Positions 16,770 to 26,400 of a stretch of DNA of 64,000 nt are shown here, piece after piece. The notes beneath the pieces are model-generated. The model ran no database searches. It was given only the letters and a program-made list of their open reading frames with translations, and was not told the DNA's origin. A program made the translations under genes and the position numbers. How positions within the stretch are numbered: position 1 is the first letter of the stretch; every line of letters begins with the position of its first letter. Origin of the DNA: Polaribacter sp. Q13 (lineage in GTDB: Bacteria > Bacteroidota > Bacteroidia > Flavobacteriales > Flavobacteriaceae); the NCBI RefSeq assembly GCF_016858305.2, contig NZ_CP074436.1:2686001-2750000 (forward strand), in the 5' to 3' direction.

Positions 16770-17375
16770 ATGAATTTTGATGTTCTAATTATTGGTGGTG
16801 GAGCTTCTGGGTTGCAATGTGCTTTAGTATTGGGTTCTGCAAAAAACAAAGCTTTTGCCGCGGGTAAAACTATTGGAATTATTACGCACCAAAGAGCATC
16901 TCATTTACAAGATGCTTTATTTAATAATGTATTGGGTTTACCTGCTAAAACTTTAGGAAAAGATATTTTAGTTGAAGGTAAAAAACAGCTTTTAACGCTA
17001 TATCCTCATGTACAACAATTAGAGAATGAAAAAGTTTTATCTGTCTTATCTACTAAAAACGGATATCAAATAGAAACTAACAATACTACTTACCTTAGCA
17101 AAATTGTAATTCTTGCTTTAAACTACGCTAAACCACTTACAATAAAAGGCTTAGAATCTTTTATAGAACCTCATAAAAGAGCAAATGCTAAAAAAGATAG
17201 AATTCAACTTAAAAATATAAACCATTTAGTTAAAGATGGTTTATATTGTTGTGGTACTATAGCGGGCTGCAGAAGTCAATTTGCAATTGCAGCAGGTAGC
17301 GGAGCTAGTGTAGCTACCGATATACTAACTATATGGAATAACTACACCCCAACCAAAGTACATGACAAAGTATGA
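16770..17375 (+). CDS. Short FAD-binding thioredoxin-reductase-like protein
   Basis: 201-residue flavoprotein. The N-terminal FAD motif is LIIGGGASGLQCA (about 5-17), and the C-terminal FAD/redox segment is GLYCCGTIAGCRSQFAIAAG, as in the thioredoxin reductase fold. The family is normally near 300 residues: the central NADPH domain, with its own GxGxxG and the CxxC, is missing. It may use another electron donor or act as an oxidase. Its ATG follows the marC stop directly, so the two share an mRNA. What it reduces is unknown. Confidence 0.8.
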   Translation: MNFDVLIIGGGASGLQCALVLGSAKNKAFAAGKTIGIITHQRASHLQDALFNNVLGLPAKTLGKDILVEGKKQLLTLYPHVQQLENEKVLSVLSTKNGYQIETNNTTYLSKIVILALNYAKPLTIKGLESFIEPHKRANAKKDRIQLKNINHLVKDGLYCCGTIAGCRSQFAIAAGSGASVATDILTIWNNYTPTKVHDKV

Positions 17376-17506
17376 TGTAAATCATATTTTAAAGCCCTTT
17401 TAATTTTTAATTTTACAATAGAATACCAGATTCCTGAGAATTTGATAATTCTACAACTATTTTTAAATAATAAAGTTAAAATTATAAACTTTTAAAAGAT
17501 TTCAAA

Positions 17507-18241
17507 ATGGACATTAAAAAAACCCCAGAACAACAGTTAGAAAACTACAGTAAAATTTTTTTACAAATAGGACTAGTATTAGCCTTATTTATTACGTACA
17601 CCTTAATTGAGTATAAAACATACGAAAAGAACGATCTAAAAAGCTTAGGACAAGCTAACATGATTGACGAAATGAAAGAAGACATTCCTATTATAGAAAT
17701 GCAAGAAGTAAAACCACCAGCAAAAAACACACCTCCACCAGTTGTAGAACAAATTACAGTTGTAGAAGATGAAAAAGAAATAGTGGAAACCGTAATTGAA
17801 TCTACAGAAACAGATGAAAATGTAGCTGTAATTGTGAATACCGATGATATTGAAGAAGTAGAAGAAGTAGAAGAAGTGGTAGAGGATATTCCTTTTATAT
17901 TAATTGAAAACGTACCTGTTTACCCAGGCTGTAAAGGAAACAACAAAGAGTTAAAAGACTGTTTTACTAAAAAGGTAACAGAATTTTTTGGAAGAAAATT
18001 TGATGTTAATTTGGCAAATGAATTAGGTTTACAACCAGGTAAAAAGAAATTATTTGTGATTTTTACTATTAATAAAAATGGTAAAATAGATAATGTTAGA
18101 GCTAGAGGGCCACACCCTAGATTAGAAAAAGAAGTAGTAGAAATTATTAGTGCGCTACCTACAATGACTCCAGGAAAACAAAGAGGTACCCCGGTAGGAG
18201 TTAGCTATAGTATACCTATTACATTCGAAGTTAGAATATAA
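17507..18241 (+). CDS. TonB energy transducer
   Basis: TonB-type protein, 244 residues, linking ExbB/ExbD to TonB-dependent outer-membrane receptors. One N-terminal helix (about 18-38), an acidic Pro-containing spacer (about 55-135; PPAKNTPPPVVEQ and a Glu/Val run), then the C-terminal domain (about 140-244) with IENVPVYPGCKGN, LKDCFTKKV, FVIFTINKNGKI, LPTMTPGKQRGTPV and PITFEV. The PGC...DCF pair is typical of Flavobacteriaceae. No exbBD is beside it. A terminator follows at 18424-18459. Confidence 0.93.
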   Translation: MDIKKTPEQQLENYSKIFLQIGLVLALFITYTLIEYKTYEKNDLKSLGQANMIDEMKEDIPIIEMQEVKPPAKNTPPPVVEQITVVEDEKEIVETVIESTETDENVAVIVNTDDIEEVEEVEEVVEDIPFILIENVPVYPGCKGNNKELKDCFTKKVTEFFGRKFDVNLANELGLQPGKKKLFVIFTINKNGKIDNVRARGPHPRLEKEVVEIISALPTMTPGKQRGTPVGVSYSIPITFEVRI

Positions 18242-18423
18242 AAAAAAATCGTCCATTATTTATTAAAAATTAACTTTTGGAAAACTAATTAGAAAAATTA
18301 AGAAAATTACCTATTGAATAGCCTTAATGTATTCTATAGATTTGTAGTATAAAATTAACTACATTATTGATAATCAATATATTTTAATATTTCATTAATA
18401 TTTTCCCCCAATTATATTAATAC

Positions 18424-18459
18424 AAAAAGCTAAACTACCCCCTTAAAGTTTAGCTTTTT
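18424..18459 (+). terminator. Terminator after tonB (copy 1)
   Basis: Stem AAAAAGCTAAACT/AGTTTAGCTTTTT, 13 bp, with the C-rich loop ACCCCCTTAA. It lies 180 bp after the tonB stop and is the first copy of a hairpin repeated at 19211-19246. Confidence 0.7.
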
Positions 18460-18532
18460 CTTATTATAAAAACTTTGTAAAATCAGTAAAAATATTAAAA
18501 TTGTATTCTTTTAAAGAAAAGTAACGTAATCG

Positions 18533-18892
18533 TTAAACTTTTTTAATTGCCTTAATTAACTCATCAAAATCTTTAGCTTTATCAAAAAAAGGCAAATGCC
18601 CCGTATTTAAAACATGTTTTTCTTAGTTCTGTACTAATAGAAAAAACAAAAACTTTTGTATCCTTTTTATTTTCTTGAAGTGCTCTTAATAACTCTATAC
18701 CATCACCATTAAGTAATTTTAAATCGAGTATAATTAGTTTAAAATTAGTTCCTTTAAAAATAGAAATTGCTTCTTGTAGAGTTTTTGCTACACTAATATC
18801 TCTATGCTACTAATATCTTTAGCTGCATTAATAATTTTCTTTCTTATAAAGGAATTGTCCTCTACTAGTATTAAATTTTGCAACGTTGCTTT
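18533..18892 (-). pseudogene. Dead copy of single-domain response regulator
   Basis: Decayed twin of the regulator at 19317-19679. The last codons agree (KAIKKV against EAIKNA), and near the other end LILVEDNSFI matches LLIVEDNSFI. The TTG start of the live copy is replaced by TAG (18893-18895), and indels shift the frame in the middle and near the C-terminal end. Confidence 0.85.
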
Positions 18893-19210
18893 CTATATAG
18901 GGTTAGGTGTCTATTAAAAGCAATATAGGTGGTTTTTATAGATATTTACATTAGTAGAATACGTATCAGCTTGTTTTATTAGAAGCTAATAATTTTTAAG
19001 TTTAGACCTGTTAAATAACATATTGTATTATTTATTTTGATATCTGGTATAAGAAATTTCCTTTTTAAGTTTTACTTAGAAAAATAAGAAAATCACCTAT
19101 TGAACAGTCTTACAATGTTACCTACATTTGAAGAGTAGTATTTATCAAAAAAATAAAACTACTTTTTACAAAATATATTAATGTATTTAGCCCCTAATAT
19201 CTATGTTAAT

Positions 19211-19246
19211 AAAAAGCTAAACCACCCCCCTGTCGTTTAGCTTTTT
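19211..19246 (+). terminator. Terminator-like hairpin (copy 2)
   Basis: Stem AAAAAGCTAAAC/GTTTAGCTTTTT with the C-rich loop CACCCCCCTGTC, followed by TT. It is the second copy of the 18424-18459 hairpin and lies 70 bp beyond the stop of the regulator that reads towards it on the minus strand, so it could work in both directions. Confidence 0.65.
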
Positions 19247-19316
19247 TTGTGCGCTACTTGTAAAAACAAATAAAAATATTAAAATGGTATTCTTTTAAAG
19301 AAAAGTAGCGTAATCG

Positions 19317-19679
19317 TTAAGCATTTTTAATTGCCTCAATTAACTCATCAAAATCTTTCGCTTTATCAAAAAAGGCAAATGCTCCGTATTTAAAACAAAA
19401 AGATTTAAGCTCTGTACTTGCAGAAAAAATAAAAACTTTCGTTTCTGTTTTTTTTCCTTTAAGTATTTTCAATAATTCTATTCCATGTCCATCGGGTAAT
19501 TTCAAATCGAGTATTACTAATTCAAAATTAGTATCATCACAAAGAGAAATTGCTTCTTGTAAAGATTTGGTTAAACGGATATCTCCAATACCACTAATTT
19601 CTTCAGTTGCACTAACGACCAAGTCTCCTATAAAAGAGTTGTCTTCTACTATTAATAAGTTATTTAATGTTGATTTCAA
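19317..19679 (-). CDS. Single-domain response regulator (CheY-like)
   Basis: 120-residue stand-alone receiver domain. The acidic pair is in IVEDNSF, the phosphoacceptor is Asp58 in LVILDLKLPDG, the conserved Ser is in IFSAST and the Lys is in FDKAKD. There is no output domain, so it probably acts by protein contact or as a phosphate sink. The start codon is TTG at 19679. It is the live copy of a tandem duplication and lies 110 bp downstream of the NarL-type regulator of the giant kinase, which suggests the same signalling circuit. Confidence 0.88.
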   Translation of the reverse strand: MKSTLNNLLIVEDNSFIGDLVVSATEEISGIGDIRLTKSLQEAISLCDDTNFELVILDLKLPDGHGIELLKILKGKKTETKVFIFSASTELKSFCFKYGAFAFFDKAKDFDELIEAIKNA

Positions 19680-19790
19680 AATAGGGTAAATATTTAAAAA
19701 AATTACCGGGAGAAATTCAAATATAGGTAGTTTATATAGATATTTATATAAGCAGAATGCTTATCATTACATAAAAAGTATAAATAATTA

Positions 19791-20444
19791 TTAAAGATTT
19801 AATGAAGTTAACCCTTCTTGAATAGCATATTTTGTTAATTCTGGAATGGTGTATAAATCTATTTTTTTCATTATGTTATTTCGGTGAACATCAACCGTTT
19901 TTGGACTTAAAAATAATATATCTCCTATTTGTTTGGAAGAATTACCTTCAGAAATTAATTGTAATACTTCTTTTTCTCTAGAGCTTAATTGTGCTTTTTC
20001 TATAGCTTTCTTCTCTTTAAGTACAGACAGAAACTCTTGATTAATCTCTTTAGATAAATATTTTTTACTTTGCATTACCGTATTAATCGCTATAATTAAT
20101 TCATCTGCATCTCCATCTTTTAACAAATACCCAAAAGCACCAGCTTTAAACATACTTTGTATAAATTGCTTACTAGAATGCATAGAAAGGCCAATTATTT
20201 TTATATCCGGATTATTTTTATGAATTTGTTTTGTAGCTTCTATGCCATTTAAACCTGGCATTGCTACATCCATAACAATTACATTTGGCAACAGTTTAGA
20301 ACATATTTTTATAGCTTCTCTACCATCAGAAGCCTCCCCAATTATATGCATATTAGATCTTTGCTCTATAATATTTCTTAAACCGTCTCGTAATAGTTTA
20401 TGATCATCAACTAATATTATTTTAATTTCTTTTAAATAGCTCAT
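19791..20444 (-). CDS. NarL/LuxR-type response regulator
   Basis: 217-residue DNA-binding response regulator. The receiver domain (5-125) has LVDDHKLLRDGL, phosphoacceptor Asp59 in IVMDVAMPGLNG, and the Lys in YLLKDGDADE. The C-terminal LuxR helix-turn-helix (about 150-215) reads LSSREKEVLQLISEGNSSKQ and VDVHRNNIMKK. Its start overlaps the stop of the giant kinase gene by 4 bp (ATGA), so the two are translated together and form a two-component pair of the HisKA_3/NarL class. Confidence 0.95.
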   Translation of the reverse strand: MSYLKEIKIILVDDHKLLRDGLRNIIEQRSNMHIIGEASDGREAIKICSKLLPNVIVMDVAMPGLNGIEATKQIHKNNPDIKIIGLSMHSSKQFIQSMFKAGAFGYLLKDGDADELIIAINTVMQSKKYLSKEINQEFLSVLKEKKAIEKAQLSSREKEVLQLISEGNSSKQIGDILFLSPKTVDVHRNNIMKKIDLYTIPELTKYAIQEGLTSLNL

Positions 20445-23400
20445 TTAGATAAAGGTATAAAAATTTTAACAGTTGTACCAACATTTATTTTTGAATTTAT
20501 CGCAAATTTTCCTTGTATGTTTCTAATTCGTTCTTTAACCGTAAACAAACCAAAGCCAGAACTAGAACTATTATAGAGACTATTTAAGATTGAAGTATCA
20601 AAACCAACACCATTATCTGTGATAAAAATATCTATTCCTCGTTTATTTTTATCAATCTCTAATGTTATTAAAGAAGCCTTGGCATATTTTATTGCATTGG
20701 TTAACACTTCTTGTATACTTCTAAACAATAAAATAGATTTTACTTCATTAAGTTCTAAACTATCTACATTACTATTAACAACACAAGTAATCTTATGGGT
20801 AGTTTCCGCATTATCAAATAACCAATTTAATGCATCAACAATACCTAATTGATATAAAACTGGAGGCGAAAGTTCATATGTAATTTTACGGCTATTTTCT
20901 AAAGCTTCAGAAATATGTGATTCTATAAAATTTAAATCTTCATCAATCAATTGTAGCTGTGGTCTTTTTTTTAGATCATTAATTTTCATTTTTGAAATAA
21001 CTAAAGATTGACTTAAATGATCGTGTATGTTTGATGCTATTTCCTTTTTTTGTTTTTCTTCTATCAAGGTCATTTCCGTGGTCATTCTCTGAAGAGATGA
21101 TTGGTATTCTTCTATTTCTTGCTTTGCCAACACCCACTGTGTAATATCTCTTGCAGATGACACAAAATGGCTAATCTCTTGCTCTTTATAAACAGGCGAT
21201 GTTAAAAATTCTAACCAAATAAAATGACCTTTTTTATGAAGTACTCTGCAAGTAAAAGGAGTAGTAAATACGCCACTAATCACCCTTTCTTCCATAACAT
21301 TAATTAGAGATTCAACATCATCCTTATGTACTATCCCAAAAACTTTTTCTCCTAAAAGTTCTTGTTGCTCATAACCTAATAGGTTTTTTATAGAAGGGCT
21401 TATATAGGTAAAGGTACTATCTGGTTCATGTAAAGTAATCAAGTCATTAGAATTGTCTGTCAATACTCTATACATCTCTTCTGCCTTTTCTATTTCTATT
21501 CTAATGCGTTTCTGTTCTGTAATATCCTGATTAGTGCCTGTAAAACTGATTAATTCTCCTGTTTCTCCATATTTAGGTTTACTAATACATCTAATCCATT
21601 TTTGCTCACCATTGCGAAGGGTAATTTTATGCTCGATATCAAATGCCTCTCCTAAAGGAATAGATTTAAACATCATTTCTAGATCATCTTTGTGTATTAT
21701 CTTCGGTTCATTGAATAAATCGGGAACACCTTCCTTAGGATCGATACCATAAATATTAAACGTTTCGTCTGACCAATCCATCTCTAACGTTAAAGGGTTA
21801 AATGACCAACTTCCAATTTTCGCTAATTTCTGTGCTTCTTTTAATTTATTTAAGGATTCTCTTTTTGCCGATTCAGCATCTTTTATACTTTGAATACTTT
21901 GTATACTAAGCGGCACATTTTTATATTCTATTTTTGTTTGTGGAATAGGAATTGAAATTATTGCCGCAAATTCATTTCCTTTAAGTGTTTTGTAGTTTAC
22001 TTCTGATGTAAATGTTTTCTCATTATGCCAAATGGATACTATAAAATCTACAAATACTTTATGTGCACCTTTACCAAAAGTGTTTTGAATTTTTCTCTCT
22101 AAAAACTCCTTTTCACTTTCTGCTTTAAACAATTCTAAAGTAGCTTTATTTACCTTGTTTATTATTATTTTATCTAAAATAGAAAATAACACCTCTGGGT
22201 GCTGCTCTAAATATATTTTTAAATTAGGTATTTTAAGTTTTCTAAGTTTTGCTAGCAGCTTAAAAATTTCACTTAAATCTCCGTTCCAAATAGAAACTGT
22301 AGCATTATCAAAGAGGTTTCTATATTTCTCTGAAATTATGAAGTTATTTTGTTCTATTCTTTTTTTAATAGTAATATCTTGATTTGTTCCTTTTAAACTA
22401 ATCACTTCACCATTATCTCCAAAAATAGGTTTACAAATAGCTCTTATAATCTTTTCTTCGTTACCAGGAAGACAAATTCTAAATTCAATATCATACGGAA
22501 TTCCTTTAGTGAGAACTAAGTCGGCTGCATTATTAAAATACGGCTGATCTTCTCTATGAATTCTATTTAGAAAAACATCTCTATCTGGCACCGGATTTCT
22601 ATAATCAAACCCCAAAATACGAAACGTTTCATTAGACCACTTAGATTTTTCTGTTGCAAGATCAAACGTCCAATCTCCAACCTGTGCCAACGCTTGTGCT
22701 TCTTTTAACCTATTAATAGATTCCTTTTTTTCTAATTCAGCTTCTTTAAGACTTTGTATACTTTGTATACTCGCAGGTACTGTTTTTTGTTCTGCCAAAG
22801 TTTGCGGAATTGGAATTGAAAGTATTGCAGCAAATTCGTCTCCTTCTAGGGTTTTATAATTTACTTCTGATGTAAAAGTTTTCTCATGATTCCAAATAGC
22901 TTCTATAAGATTTTTAAAAACTTCCTCTGCTCCTAAACCAAAGGTATCTTGAAAACGAACTAAAAATTCTTTATAATTATTTGCTTTATATAATTTTAAA
23001 GTAGCTTCATTTACGCTATTTATTATCAATTTATCTAACAAAGAATAGGTTACCTCTGGGTGCTGTTCTAAATATATTTTAAAATTGGGTATCTCACGTT
23101 TTCTAAGTTCCTCTATTTGTTTAAATACCTGCGTAAAATCTTCATTCCAAATAGAAATAGTGGCATTATCAAAAAGTTTCCTATAATTAGCTTTTATCCT
23201 AAAGTTTTCTTCTTCTCTTTTTTTGCTCTCCGTAATATCCATGGTAACTCCAAAAACACCACTTTCATTTTTGTTTTCTAGGGCTACAATGTATAAGGTT
23301 CTTATTTCTCCAGATATCCATTTTATTCTAAACTCAAAAGGAACAAATACTTCATCTATTAACAGCGAGTTGATACCTTGCTCCATTTTATACAAATCTT

Positions 23401-26400
23401 CTGGCAATATTTTTCGATTTACATTTTCGTTAGAAGGATAAAAATTCTCTTTAGTTTCCCCAAAAATATTATACATTTCATCAGACCATTCTGCTTTGTC
23501 TGTTTTCATGTTCCAAGACCAATTACCAACATGACTTAATTTTTGTGCTTGATTTAATGCGTTATTTAATTCATATAACTCTTTACTTTGTTGGTCTAAG
23601 GTCTTTTGTTTTATTTTTTGCTCTGTAATATCTTGCATAACACCTCTTCTACCAACAATCTTATTTTGGCTATTGTAAACTGGCTGAACGACACTTCGCT
23701 CCCAAACTTCTTCATTTTTTTCATTGATAAATTTTAATTCAATATCACAAAAAAGTCCTTTTAATGAAACGTCTTTAATTGTTTCTTCTATCTTTTTTTG
23801 AGATTCTTTATCGTAAAATGATACAATTTTTTCTTGCGATGGAATTCCTTTTTTAGGATCTAATCCATACATAAGATATATATCGTCAGACCATATAAAA
23901 GCTTTCGTTTCAATATCATATTCCCAATATCCAATTTTAGCCATCTTACTAGCTTCATTCTTAGAAAATTCACTTTTTTCTAACAATTCTAATGAAGTCT
24001 GAATTTCTTGTTTAGAAAGCTCTAAAGCAAACTGAGCCTTTTTAGAAGCCGTAATATCCTGAAAAACACCTCTTCTTCCAATAACTTTTTTTTGTTTATT
24101 AAATATAGGCTGAACTATCATTCTACCCCAAATCTCTTCATTTCTTAGGTTATTTAATTTTATTTCAATATCATAAGGAATTCCATTTTTCTCTAGATTT
24201 ATAGTTGCTCGTTTCATTTTTTTCTTAGATTCTTCATCTAAAAACTGCATAACATCCTTTAATCCTGGAACTGAGTTTTTGGAATCTAATCCAAAAATAT
24301 AATATAGATAATCAGACCACAAAAAAGTATCCGTAGCATTATTATATTCTAAATAGCCAATTTTAGCTACTTTACTAATTTCATTTTTAGATTTTTCACT
24401 TAGTTCTAATAATTCTAAAGAAGTTTCAATTTTTTGTTTAGAAAGTTCTAAATCAAATTGTGCTTTTTTAGACTCTGTAATATCCTGAGTAATACCTCTT
24501 CTTCCTATAATTTCATTTTGCTGATTAAATATAGGTTGTGTTGCATTTCTAACCCAAACCTCCTCATTTCTTCTGTTAATTATTTTCAACTCAAGATCAT
24601 AAGGAGTTCCCTTTAAATCGAGGTCTAGAGAGGCTTGTTTCATCAATTTTTTTGATGCATCATCAAAAAATGTCAAAATTTCCTCACGCGGTGGTACTGG
24701 CTGTTCTATATCTAACCCAAACATATGATATAAGTATTCAGACCAATGAAAAGTATCTGTAGCAATATCATATTCATGATACCCTATTTTAGCTATTTTA
24801 CTAGCCTCATCCATAGCGTATTTTCTTTTCTCTAAAAGATCTAGAGAATTTTGAATATTTTTTTTAGATTCTTCTAATTCAAATTGTGCATTTTTAGATG
24901 CTGTAATATCTTGTAAAACCCCTCTTCTTCCTATAATTTCATTTTCATTATTATAATCGGGTTGAACTGCATTTCTAACCCATACTTCTTCATTATTTTT
25001 AGTGATAAATTTCAACTCAAGATCAAATGGGGTCCCATTTTCTATCAACTCTAACGTAGCTTGTGTATATATTTTTTTAGATTCATCATCAAAAATTGCT
25101 AGAACTTCATCACGAGATGGAATTCCTTGTTTTATATCAAATCTTAAAATATCATAAACATAATCAGACCATGTAAAAACACCTGTTTCGTTAACATATT
25201 CTTGATATCCTATTTTAGCTATTTCACTTGCTTTACGCAAAGAGTATTCCTTTTTCTCTAAAAGTTTTAAAGTGGTTTCTATCTTTTCTTTAGAAAGCTC
25301 TAATTCTAATTGTGCTTTTTTAGAAGCTGTAATATTATGTAAAACACCTCTTTTACCAACAATTTCATTTTGTTCGTTATAGATGGCTTGTGCCACATTA
25401 CGCACCCAAATTTGTTCACCCTTTAGGTTGATACATTTCAACTCAATATCATAAGAAACACCTTTTAATGTTAGGTTTAGCGTAGCTTTTGCCAACTTTT
25501 CTTGAGATTCTTTTGTAAACGTTTCTATAATTGCTTCTTGCGCCGGAATTCCTTTTTCTGGATTTGAACCAAACAAACGATGCACATACTCAGACCATAC
25601 AACAGTACCCTTTATAGTATCATGCTCCCAATACCCAATTTTGGCTACCTTACTAGCCTCATCCATAGAGTATTTCCTTCTTTCTAACAGCTCTAAAGAG
25701 GTTTGAATATTATTTTTAGAAAGTTCTAACTCTAGTTGTGCATTTTTAGAGGCTGTAATATTGTGCACCACACCTCTTCTTCCAACAATTTCATTTTGTT
25801 CATTATAAATAAGCTGAACTGCATTTCGTACCCAAACATCTTCGTTTTTATTATTAATTAACCTTAACTCAATATCATAAGGAATACCCTTTAAATCTAT
25901 ATCTAACGTAGCTTGTGCTAACTTCTTTTGAGATTCTTTATCATAAAAAGCTACCATTTCTTTTCGTGAAGGAATATTATCTTTAAGATTAAAACCATAA
26001 ACTTCATAAACATAATCAGACCAAGTAAAAGTATCCGTGGCAATATCATATTCCCAATATCCAATTTTAGCTATTCTACTAGATTCTTTTAAAGCGAAAT
26101 CTCTTTTTTCTAAAAGGTTTAGAGAATTTTGAATCTTTGTTTTGGACGATTCTAATTCTAATTGTGCATTTTTCCAATCTGTAATATTCTGTAGAACACC
26201 TCTTCTTCCTATAATTTCATTTTGTTCGTTATATACGGCTTCGCCAACATAACGTACCCAAACTACTCCTCTTTCTAGGTTACATTTTAACTCAATATCA
26301 CAGGGAGTGCCTTTCGTAGTAATATCTAAAACCGCTTGTTGTACCTTTTGTAGAGATTCTTTATCTAAAATTTTTGCAGTTGCCTCTTGTGTTGGAATTT

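Larger units (their letters stand above)
18285..19760. repeat. Tandem duplication, two units of about 0.7 kb
   Basis: Unit 1 (about 18285-18970) and unit 2 (about 19072-19760) align in order along their length, offset by about 783 bp. Shared blocks are the start (TTAGAAAA, ACCTATTGAA), the C-rich-loop terminator, a TATTCTTTTAAAGAAAAGTA string, the response-regulator frame and the segment after it (ATATAGGT, TATAGATATTTA). Unit 2 keeps an intact regulator; unit 1 carries a dead copy. The 18242-19316 stretch holds no other gene. Confidence 0.8.
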
